Assembly: GCA_009782245.1 (NCBI GenBank) | Contig: WRKK01000154.1 | Coordinates: 1-5,016, forward strand | Reading direction: 5' to 3' | Length of the DNA: 5,016 bases | Source: Defluviitaleaceae bacterium | Lineage (GTDB): Bacteria > Bacillota > Clostridia > Lachnospirales > WQUN01 | Shown: in pieces, positions 1 through 4,947 of the stretch | Position numbering within the stretch: the stretch's first letter is position 1 | Layout of the letters: each line of letters opens with the position of its first letter | Translations under genes and position numbers: made by a program | The notes under the pieces: generated by a model | Database searches by the model: none | Told to the model about the DNA's origin: nothing | Seen by the model: the letters and a program-made list of their open reading frames with translations, nothing else

Positions 1-43
1 TTTCCAAAAAATTTACACAAAAAATTTTATCTGATACCATAAA

Positions 44-72
44 ATCATATCAAATTTTCACTACCCCGTCAA
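44..72 (-). promoter_or_regulatory. Near-consensus sigma-A promoter pointing out of the left edge
   Basis: On the minus strand TTGACG (72-67) is followed after exactly 17 bases by TATGAT (49-44). Each hexamer matches consensus at five of six positions, and the -10 is preceded by TG plus one base, the extended -10 form. Transcription would start near position 37 and run leftward out of the window, so the regulated gene is not visible. It lies just after the rsmI stop codon, so the next gene in the same direction probably has its own promoter rather than depending on rsmI read-through. Confidence 0.6.
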
Positions 73-119
73 GTTATTTTTTGCCTATTTTAATAAAATT
101 CCAAAATTTCCCTTTCCCC

Positions 120-1109
120 TCAACCAAACAAACCCCGCAACCGCAACCCAGCGGCGTAAATTTCACGTTTGCCAATAATTTTGTTGCTTTCTGCCAAAAT
201 TGCGACTGCCTCTTTAACCGTGCAGCCTTTAGTAACCATTATGTCAACCAACTGGCTTTCCAGCGATTGCTTTTCCTCGCTTTCGCCCAAATTCCCGTTG
301 GCAATGCTAGGGAAAAACGCAACGCCCGTATATTCCCCCTTTTCGGCGTTTGCATTTTCCTGCAATTCTGCCAAAACTTCTAGTGGCGTTCCCCTGTAAA
401 TTCGCTCAAATTTTTTGCTAATATCGTTGCAAATGCAAAGTTTTGTCAACGGAAAATCTTCGCAAAATTGCTGAATTGTGCCAATTATCCGCTTGGGAGA
501 TTGATAAAACACCAGCGTTAAGCCGTTTTCAAAATTTTTTACACTTTGCTTTTGTTCTGATTGTAGAGTTTGTAGAGTTTGTAGAGTTTGCAAAGTTTGT
601 AAATTTTGCAAACCTTGCAAAAACGGCGTTATTACAGCCTTTACGGGCTGTTTTTTAGGCAAAAATCCCACAAAAACAAACGGCTCGGTTGGAAAGCCCG
701 AAACTGCTAGTGCATTTACCATTGCACACGCCCCGCTTACGGCATGAACAGTTATTCCGTTTTTGGCTGCCGTCTGCACCAAAACATACCCTGGATCGGA
801 TATACACGGCATACCAGCATCTGAAACCAAGGCCACGCTGTTTCCTTGCTGCAATTTTTGCAGAATGTAGCTTTGTTTGGCGGTTTCGTTGAACTTGTGG
901 TACGCTATAAATTTTTGGTAAGGCACTTGCAATAATTTCAGCAAAAGCCCCGTGTTGCGGGTGTCTTCGGCGGCAATGTAGTCTGCGGCGGATAATACGT
1001 ACTTTGCCCGTTGGGTTATTTCGCCCAAATTGCCGATTGGCGTTGCCACAATATACAAGCCCGATATTTCCTCGGAATATTCTTCGCATTCTTTTTTTTC
1101 TTCATTCAT
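120..1109 (-). CDS. rsmI: 16S rRNA (cytidine(1402)-2'-O)-methyltransferase RsmI
   Basis: RsmI uses S-adenosylmethionine to 2'-O-methylate C1402 in the decoding centre of 16S rRNA, and acts in the cytoplasm. The family is clear from GLYIVATPIGNLGEIT (residues 17-32), AAEDTRNTGLLLKLL (46-60), LVSDAGMPCISDPGY (94-108), the VSGA loop (124-127), GFLPKKQ (148-154) and LVFYQSPKRI (199-208). These are hallmarks of the tetrapyrrole-methylase fold. The C-terminal region (about 286-329) resembles the small helical tail of the family. The protein has 329 residues, against about 280-290 usual for the family. Much of the excess is a Leu-Gln-X repeat at residues 164-184 and its flank, between the two halves of the methylase fold; a second extra stretch lies around 268-285. 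The ATG at 1109 has only a weak AGG ribosome site seven bases upstream, but no later start would preserve the N-terminal motif. A perfect TATAAT lies about 45 bases upstream. Confidence 0.95.
   Translation of the reverse strand: MNEEKKECEEYSEEISGLYIVATPIGNLGEITQRAKYVLSAADYIAAEDTRNTGLLLKLLQVPYQKFIAYHKFNETAKQSYILQKLQQGNSVALVSDAGMPCISDPGYVLVQTAAKNGITVHAVSGACAMVNALAVSGFPTEPFVFVGFLPKKQPVKAVITPFLQGLQNLQTLQTLQTLQTLQSEQKQSVKNFENGLTLVFYQSPKRIIGTIQQFCEDFPLTKLCICNDISKKFERIYRGTPLEVLAELQENANAEKGEYTGVAFFPSIANGNLGESEEKQSLESQLVDIMVTKGCTVKEAVAILAESNKIIGKREIYAAGLRLRGLFG
558..620 (-). repeat. Seven tandem 9-bp units encoding Leu-Gln-X inside rsmI
   Basis: Seven consecutive 9-base units lie in frame. Plus-strand units 567-575 and 576-584 are both AGTTTGTAG; the others (558-566, 585-593, 594-602, 603-611, 612-620) differ at one to three positions. 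Read in the gene direction they encode LQG, LQN, four LQT and LQS. Since the unit is a multiple of three, gain or loss of units would change protein length without a frameshift. The near-identical central units suggest recent slippage expansion. Confidence 0.9.
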
Positions 1110-1142
1110 ACTTTGACCTGCCTAACGGTTGTGTTGTAACGC

Positions 1143-1211
1143 CAAGGGTTAAAATTATATTGCGTTAGTACGACATTTTATGTGAGGACAAACGCAATTT
1201 CCCAACCCTTG
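1143..1211. repeat. Two-stage inverted repeat between the Big_5/TPR gene and rsmI
   Basis: The outer arms CAAGGGTT (1143-1150) and AACCCTTG (1204-1211) are perfect reverse complements. The inner arms ATTGCGTT (1159-1166) and AACGCAAT (1191-1198) are too. They are separated by an asymmetric internal loop of 8 and 5 bases. Inside the inner arms, ACAT-TTT-ATGT gives a small apical palindrome. The whole could form a hairpin of about 69 bases in RNA or a cruciform in DNA. There is no T-run after the outer stem on the minus strand, so it is not a standard terminator. It could be a small dispersed repeat, a leader structure of rsmI or a processing site; the sequence does not decide between these. 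Confidence 0.6.
1154..1159 (-). promoter_or_regulatory. Candidate -10 box for rsmI
   Basis: The minus strand reads a perfect TATAAT here, about 45 bases before the rsmI ATG, which would give a leader of roughly 38 bases. There is no good -35 hexamer 16-18 bases upstream, so this may be a weak or activator-dependent promoter, or chance in AT-rich sequence. It lies in the internal loop of the inverted repeat at 1143-1211. Confidence 0.35.
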
Positions 1212-1231
1212 ACCAGCACCGCAACCCAATC

Positions 1232-2044
1232 TTATATCTTACCATAATAAATTTTAGCCTTACGAATACCATGTTTTGCAAGTTCGTTATCGGGGTTAAT
1301 TTCAAAGGAGCGTTCAAATATGTGTTCCGCCGATTTATAGCGCCCGCGGTTAAACGCCCTAACGCCCTTGTTAAACATAAACTTCGACCGCAAAACTTCG
1401 TCCCGCAACTGGTACAAAATGTGAATTATCCCCGCAACGCATAAAGTAATGCCGCCAATTATTGCGTACATATTGCCCATAGCGGCGGCAATGCCAACAA
1501 CAATCATGCCCAAAATTCCCAAAGCGGGATTTACAAAGGCACTATCGGTTGCCATTTTACCTTTCGGCGAACGGTCTATATATTGGCGTTCAAAGTGGTT
1601 GGGCGTGCCGCTGCGGGGCATAATATCGTAATCTTCGGGGCGCGGTTTCGGCTCGGGAATCTGCGTGCCTTTGTCCAGCACCTTAAAATCGGAAATTGCA
1701 TCGCCAATCAGCTTAAACAAAATGTGTATGGTAGAGCGTAAATTTTGCCCCGTTGCCGACCGCACCCGCCGCGAAATATTCAGCAAATAATAACGATTTT
1801 CCTCGTAAGTATCCAGCGGCGAAACGCAGATCATATTTTTTTTGGGTTTATACGAGATAATTGTTCGCATAATATAGCCGTCTGTGTCGGTTACATTCAT
1901 CGTTCTACCCGATACGGATTCTTCGTCTAGCTGCATATTAAATTTTATGTACCAATACAGCACATCAGAAGAACTATCCAGGTGCATTTGCACTTTATCC
2001 TGCAAACCTGGTATAGAAGTGCGTACTTCTAAACGTCCACTCAT
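1232..2044 (-). CDS. Membrane protein with Big_5-like domain, transmembrane hairpin and TPR
   Basis: I recognise no named gene. Residues about 25-112 resemble a Big_5 (SbsA-type Ig-like) domain: an aromatic strand, FNMQLDEESV, NVTDTDG, a central Tyr strand, SPLDTYEENRYYLLNI, and a final TGQNL turn followed by a beta strand. A linker rich in Pro, Glu and Asp (129-165) follows. Two hydrophobic helices come next (about 174-190 and 193-211) with only a short Gly/Asn turn between them. The C-terminus (about 222-254: NKGVRAFNRGRYKSAEHIFERSFEINPDN, cited by position) has the spacing of a TPR unit. There is no N-terminal signal peptide, so a simple topology puts both soluble ends on the same, probably cytoplasmic, side. 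The start at 2044 is well supported: AAGGAGG (2058-2052) lies seven bases upstream. The gene follows the serine hydrolase by 63 bases with no visible terminator, so co-transcription is likely. The role is unknown; TPRs usually mediate protein contacts. Confidence 0.8.
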   Translation of the reverse strand: MSGRLEVRTSIPGLQDKVQMHLDSSSDVLYWYIKFNMQLDEESVSGRTMNVTDTDGYIMRTIISYKPKKNMICVSPLDTYEENRYYLLNISRRVRSATGQNLRSTIHILFKLIGDAISDFKVLDKGTQIPEPKPRPEDYDIMPRSGTPNHFERQYIDRSPKGKMATDSAFVNPALGILGMIVVGIAAAMGNMYAIIGGITLCVAGIIHILYQLRDEVLRSKFMFNKGVRAFNRGRYKSAEHIFERSFEINPDNELAKHGIRKAKIYYGKI

Positions 2045-2051
2045 ATAAGAC

Positions 2052-2058
2052 CCTCCTT
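2052..2058 (-). promoter_or_regulatory. Strong ribosome binding site of the Big_5/TPR gene
   Basis: AAGGAGG on the minus strand is followed by a seven-base spacer and ATG at 2044. It is one of the two strongest Shine-Dalgarno sequences in the window and fixes the start codon. Confidence 0.85.
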
Positions 2059-2107
2059 ACAATCTAATTTCCAAAGTTTGGCTGATTTTTGGTGCGATTA
2101 TTTGCAC

Positions 2108-3211
2108 TTATTCAAACCATCTTCGGTTAAAATCTTCAAAAAACCGAGAAATCTGCTCAAAAATGCGCCTTTCGGCTGGCTCGCCTGCAAAACGGGATAA
2201 TATTGCAAGACTATACGGGCTAGGTGCTTTTATTATTGCTAAATCGTGATAAGCCGCCCCAAAATTCGCCGCCCAACCCGTTTTTGATGCCACGGGGTGG
2301 CTAGAAATTATAAATTTATACTGGTTGTTCAGCATATTATTGGCAAATTCTTGCGAATAAACGCCGCCAGAGTTAAAATAACGGTAAATTTCACGAAGAA
2401 AAAGCCCGCCCTCGTTGGCGGTAAGTTCGCCGTAAGTTACGTTGTGCAATAATGTTGGGTTTCCGCCAATGCTTATGATAAAATCCCGAAAGCCGCTTAA
2501 GCCGTGCATACGCCGTAACAGCCTTGTTGCTATGTTGTCGGACGGCACTAACATTAGCCGCAATAGTTCCCGTTGGTTAAACTGCTCGCCAAAATTGTAC
2601 CTATGCCGAATAACCCCAGAGCCCTCCCAATGGTCTAGTTCGGTGTAGGTAATTAGTTCGTCCATACTAGCTAGTCTGCGCTCGGTTTTATCGTATATGT
2701 ACAGGGCAAACGCTAGTTTAGCCGCCGATGCCGCAAAATACACAACGTCGCCCCTGCTGCTGAACGTAAAGCCAGAACCCAAATTTTCGTAATGTACAGA
2801 AACATCATTATAAAAAGGTCGCAAAAAGGCGGTTATTTCCGCTAACATTTCATCTTGATGCCGCGCTATGGTTTCAATGCGGCGCTGGCGCAAATGTGCC
2901 TCGTAATCTTCGTGTATCCACAAGCCGCCCAGCCAGGTTTCAATTAAATGCCATTGCCCTCGTGTTTCCAGCACGGTTACAGTCTGCGGACTTATTTGCC
3001 CTATTATTCTTCCGCCAACACTGTCAAAAAGCCATGTTTGCTCCGTTACCTGATGCTGAACCTGATGCTGATGTATTGACAACGCCGATACATTTACGCT
3101 AGTTGCCATAAAAAAAGCAACAGCGGCTACACATACTATAATAGCTACTATAATAGCCAAAATCCCACAATATAGCGTATGCGACAACGTCAAATTTTTA
3201 TTTTTCATCAT
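2108..3211 (-). CDS. Membrane-anchored serine hydrolase, SH3b plus class A beta-lactamase-like domain
   Basis: Numbering is from the ATG at 3211. Residues 14-35 form one long hydrophobic segment, an uncleaved anchor or signal peptide, so the rest is probably outside the membrane. Residues about 58-102 look like a bacterial SH3b domain (GGRIIGQI, VTVLETRGQWHLIE, GGLWIHEDY), which often binds cell-wall peptides or glycans. The catalytic domain (about 120-360) shows the three motifs of penicillin-recognising serine enzymes in order: S162-A-A-K165, S224-D225-N226 and K310-T311-G312. The fold is closest to the class A beta-lactamase-like hydrolases (PF13354 type). I see no clear ExxLN omega-loop motif carrying the deacylating Glu of true class A beta-lactamases; around 262-270 the sequence is ELTANEGGL. 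A peptidoglycan or peptide hydrolase role is therefore more likely than antibiotic resistance. Two ATG codons are adjacent; GGAGG (3218-3214) is two bases from the first and five from the second, so translation may begin at 3208. Confidence 0.9.
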   Translation of the reverse strand: MMKNKNLTLSHTLYCGILAIIVAIIVCVAAVAFFMATSVNVSALSIHQHQVQHQVTEQTWLFDSVGGRIIGQISPQTVTVLETRGQWHLIETWLGGLWIHEDYEAHLRQRRIETIARHQDEMLAEITAFLRPFYNDVSVHYENLGSGFTFSSRGDVVYFAASAAKLAFALYIYDKTERRLASMDELITYTELDHWEGSGVIRHRYNFGEQFNQRELLRLMLVPSDNIATRLLRRMHGLSGFRDFIISIGGNPTLLHNVTYGELTANEGGLFLREIYRYFNSGGVYSQEFANNMLNNQYKFIISSHPVASKTGWAANFGAAYHDLAIIKAPSPYSLAILSRFAGEPAERRIFEQISRFFEDFNRRWFE

Positions 3212-3419
3212 TACCTCCGTCTGCGACTTTTTTGTCTAGTATTGCTGAAATTGCCGTTATAATAATGTTTACGATGTTAATCGTAATGCTAACGACCGTT
3301 ATCGCTGTAATAAAGTAGTCCATTTTCCGCTTTTCGGAAAAATCCCACAAATACAGCAACAGCAAACTTGTGAAAATATTCTGCACATTTTCCATGTAAC
3401 TTTGAGTAGTTTTTTGCAT
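3198..3419 (-). CDS. Small two-helix membrane protein overlapping the serine hydrolase gene
   Basis: This 73-residue protein is not assigned to a known family. It has a short hydrophobic stretch at about 14-26 (ending LLLLYLW), a basic connector SEKRK at 28-32, a second longer one at about 35-61 rich in Ile, Val and Thr, and a charged tail DKKVADGGNDEK. It would sit in the membrane. The start at 3419 is supported by GAGGA (3431-3427) seven bases upstream. The stop codon overlaps the start of the serine hydrolase, and the last codons contain that gene's ribosome site, which argues that it is translated. An internal ATG (M33, 3323-3321) would give a 41-residue one-helix protein, but has only a weak GCGGA-like site and lies beside a 7-bp palindrome (3323-3329 with 3335-3341). 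The size and shape recall holin-like or type I toxin peptides, but no diagnostic motif is visible, so this is only a possibility. Confidence 0.6.
   Translation of the reverse strand: MQKTTQSYMENVQNIFTSLLLLYLWDFSEKRKMDYFITAITVVSITINIVNIIITAISAILDKKVADGGNDEK
3214..3218 (-). promoter_or_regulatory. Ribosome binding site of the serine hydrolase, inside the upstream gene
   Basis: GGAGG followed by TA and two consecutive ATGs. The site lies in the Gly-Gly codons at the end of the 73-residue membrane protein, so ribosomes finishing that gene pass over it. Spacing favours the second ATG (3208-3206), five bases away. This arrangement is typical of translational coupling. Confidence 0.8.
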
Positions 3420-3426
3420 TTTTTTG

Positions 3427-3431
3427 TCCTC
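3427..3431 (-). promoter_or_regulatory. Ribosome binding site of the small membrane protein gene
   Basis: GAGGA on the minus strand with a seven-base A-rich spacer before ATG at 3419. It is the main reason for preferring the 73-residue start over the internal ATGs at 3395 and 3323, which have poorer sites. Confidence 0.6.
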
Positions 3432-3448
3432 GCTTTTTTATGGCTTGC

Positions 3449-3471
3449 GGGTCTGCTTGCTTGGCAGACCC
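3449..3471. repeat. Perfect 8-bp palindrome with 7-base loop
   Basis: GGGTCTGC (3449-3456) pairs perfectly with GCAGACCC (3464-3471) around the loop TTGCTTG. It lies between the fucosidase and the small membrane gene, about 60 bases from the larger hairpin array and unlike it in sequence. No T-run follows on either strand, so a simple intrinsic terminator is unlikely. It resembles a solitary REP-like palindromic unit. Confidence 0.65.
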
Positions 3472-3494
3472 CTACAAAATGCCATAAATTCACA

Positions 3495-3523
3495 ATTTTC
3501 GTGATTACATTATTAACTGTTAA
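3495..3523 (-). promoter_or_regulatory. Weak candidate promoter for the small membrane protein and serine hydrolase
   Basis: On the minus strand TTAACA (3523-3518, five of six matches to the -35) is 17 bases from GAAAAT (3500-3495, four of six matches to the -10). It lies in the only AT-rich part of the gap between the fucosidase and the small gene. The -10 is poor, so this is tentative; read-through from the fucosidase is the alternative. Confidence 0.25.
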
Positions 3524-3532
3524 AAATTTTAC

Positions 3533-3608
3533 GGGGTCAAGGGGCGAAGTCCCTTGCGGGTCCAGGGCAGCGCCTTGGCGGGGTGTGGGGCAGAGCCCCA
3601 CGGTTTTA
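3533..3608. repeat. GC-rich hairpin-array repeat, left copy
   Basis: Three hairpins lie in series on the plus strand. CAAGGG/CCCTTG (3538-3543 and 3551-3556) has loop GCGAAGT. CCAGGGC/GCCTTGG (3562-3568 and 3572-3578, with one G-T pair) has loop AGC. GTGGGGC/GCCCCAC (3585-3591 and 3595-3601) is perfect with loop AGA. It ends in GGTTTTA. The same outline occurs in inverted orientation at 4948-5016. The repeat is far more GC-rich than the genes around it. Its inner end supplies the fucosidase stop codon (TAA, 3608-3606). Confidence 0.8.
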
Positions 3609-4931
3609 AGGCTTTAATTCTATTTTGATGACAGTATCGGTAGTATCTGGCAATTTGTACGATGCCAAGCCACGGCGGTCTAGGCGGACGAAAATGTAGT
3701 TGGGGTAGTTGTTTGTAACCCAGGTGTTTTCGGTGGATAGTTCCGCGCCTGTTGCTAGTAGCCTAACCCGCTTTATTTGCTCCTTTTTTATGCCCTCTAC
3801 TGGGACGGGCCCGATGGTTTGCTCCATAACGTGGATATAAATATTTTTGCCGTCTTTGCTGGCGGTAATTCTGCCGTAATCGGGTTTTGGTAGTTCGGTA
3901 TAGCCGCAATTATAGATGCTTTCGCCGTTTTTGTGCAACCATTTGCCAACCGCTTGCAAAATTTCCACCGATTCTGGTGGGATATTGCCTAATGCGTCTG
4001 GGCCAACGTTTAGTAGCATATTTCCGCCTTTGCTAACGCATTCCACCAGTTTTTTTATGATAGTTTCGGGCGAATAAAAATCCTTGTCAAACTGGGAATA
4101 ACCCCAGTTATTGTTCATCGTTAAACAAGCCTCCCACGGAATCGGTTTACCATTCACATTTAGCACCCCTTTTGGCGGGATAATTTGTTCGGGCGAAACA
4201 AAATCGCCAGAAAAAACGGTCGGGTTATCCGTGCGCAACGTGCCGAACCCTTCGCCGCTAACCTCCAGCCGATTGTCAATAATAACGGTTGGCTGTAGTT
4301 TGCGAACCATTTGCACTAGTTCCGTTGCGCGCCATTTTTCGCCTTTCAGTTCGCCATAAGAATAATCAAACCAAAGCACATCTATTTTGCCGTAATTGGT
4401 GCAAATTTCGCGGATTTGCCCGTGCATATAGTCCAAATAATTGTCAAAATTGTGGTTTTTGCCTTTGTATTCTGGGTTATTCCGCATTGGGTGAATATCG
4501 TCGCCAAAGTGCGGAAAATCGGGGTGATGCCAGTCTATTACTGAAAAATACAAGCCAACTTTTATGCCCTCTGCCCGAAAAGCCTCGACAAATTCAGCGA
4601 CTAAATCCCGAGCGGCTGGCGTATTCGTGGCTTTATAGTCCGTTAGCTTAGAATCAAACAAGCAAAAACCATCGTGATGTTTAGCGGTCAGCACGGCGTA
4701 TTTCATACCCGCTTGCTTGGCTAGTTTAGCCCATTCTTTGGGGTTATAGTCTACGGGGTTAAATTCGTCAAAAAACCCCTGATAATCTTCTATCGTCATT
4801 TGTTCGTGGCTACGCAACCATTCGCCCCGCGCAGGAATCGCATACAAACCCCAATGTATAAACATTCCAAAACGGGCGTTCGTAAACCACTCTATCCGCT
4901 CCGCTCTAGTTGCCATTTCTAATTTATCCAT
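3606..4931 (-). CDS. GH29 alpha-L-fucosidase, cytoplasmic
   Basis: The enzyme hydrolyses terminal alpha-L-fucose from glycans or oligosaccharides by a retaining mechanism. From the ATG at 4931 it has 441 residues. The GH29 barrel is clear: RIEWFTNARFGMFIHWGLY (12-30), GEW (36-38), KYAVLTAKHHDGFCLFDS (77-94, with His85-His86), VGLYFSVIDWH (125-135), IDVLWFDYSYGE (183-194), DNRL (219-222), GDFVSPEQIIP (242-252), PWEACLTMNNNWGY (265-278) and GGNMLLNVGPDALGNIP (302-318). Asp189 in WFD is the expected nucleophile; the acid/base is poorly conserved in this family and I do not assign it. The C-terminus (about 350-441) fits the usual beta-sandwich. There is no signal peptide, so it should act on imported sugars in the cytoplasm. 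An upstream in-frame ATG at 4967 lies in the repeat and would add 12 unrelated residues; AGAAAGGG (4946-4939), seven bases before 4931, supports the shorter form. No transporter or fucose-catabolism gene is visible nearby. Confidence 0.93.
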   Translation of the reverse strand: MDKLEMATRAERIEWFTNARFGMFIHWGLYAIPARGEWLRSHEQMTIEDYQGFFDEFNPVDYNPKEWAKLAKQAGMKYAVLTAKHHDGFCLFDSKLTDYKATNTPAARDLVAEFVEAFRAEGIKVGLYFSVIDWHHPDFPHFGDDIHPMRNNPEYKGKNHNFDNYLDYMHGQIREICTNYGKIDVLWFDYSYGELKGEKWRATELVQMVRKLQPTVIIDNRLEVSGEGFGTLRTDNPTVFSGDFVSPEQIIPPKGVLNVNGKPIPWEACLTMNNNWGYSQFDKDFYSPETIIKKLVECVSKGGNMLLNVGPDALGNIPPESVEILQAVGKWLHKNGESIYNCGYTELPKPDYGRITASKDGKNIYIHVMEQTIGPVPVEGIKKEQIKRVRLLATGAELSTENTWVTNNYPNYIFVRLDRRGLASYKLPDTTDTVIKIELKP

Positions 4932-4938
4932 AATTGTA

Positions 4939-4946
4939 CCCTTTCT
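4939..4946 (-). promoter_or_regulatory. Ribosome binding site deciding the fucosidase start
   Basis: AGAAAGGG followed by a seven-base spacer and ATG at 4931. It begins right where the flanking hairpin repeat ends, so the repeat stops just short of the translation signal. It favours 4931 over the upstream ATG at 4967. Confidence 0.65.
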
Positions 4947-4947
4947 A

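Noticed and set aside
19..45. AT-only stem TTTTAT/ATAAAA followed by T-run as an rsmI terminator
   Set aside because: The 6-bp A-T stem is too weak, it overlaps the -10 of the strong leftward promoter, and such patterns are expected by chance in this AT-rich stretch.
558..620. Short tandem repeats as a CRISPR array
   Set aside because: The units are 9 bases, contiguous and in frame in a real gene, with no spacers.
81..658. Several plus-strand open frames opposite rsmI, including one rich in Glu-Phe-Val repeats
   Set aside because: They lie antisense to a confidently identified rsmI, lack ribosome sites and known motifs, and the repeat-like residues are the reverse reading of the Leu-Gln-X units.
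3299..3601. Minus-strand frame of about 100 residues through the hairpin repeat
   Set aside because: Its N-terminal part is translation of the GC-rich repeat and palindrome, and the rest is out of frame with the better-supported 73-residue gene. There is no ribosome site.
3585..3607. GC hairpin followed by GGTTTT as an intrinsic terminator
   Set aside because: The T-run follows only on the plus strand, where no gene precedes it. On the minus strand, where the fucosidase is transcribed, the stem is followed by C-rich sequence.
3402..3617. Plus-strand frame across the intergenic region before the fucosidase
   Set aside because: It is a reading of non-coding repeats and palindromes with no recognisable domain.
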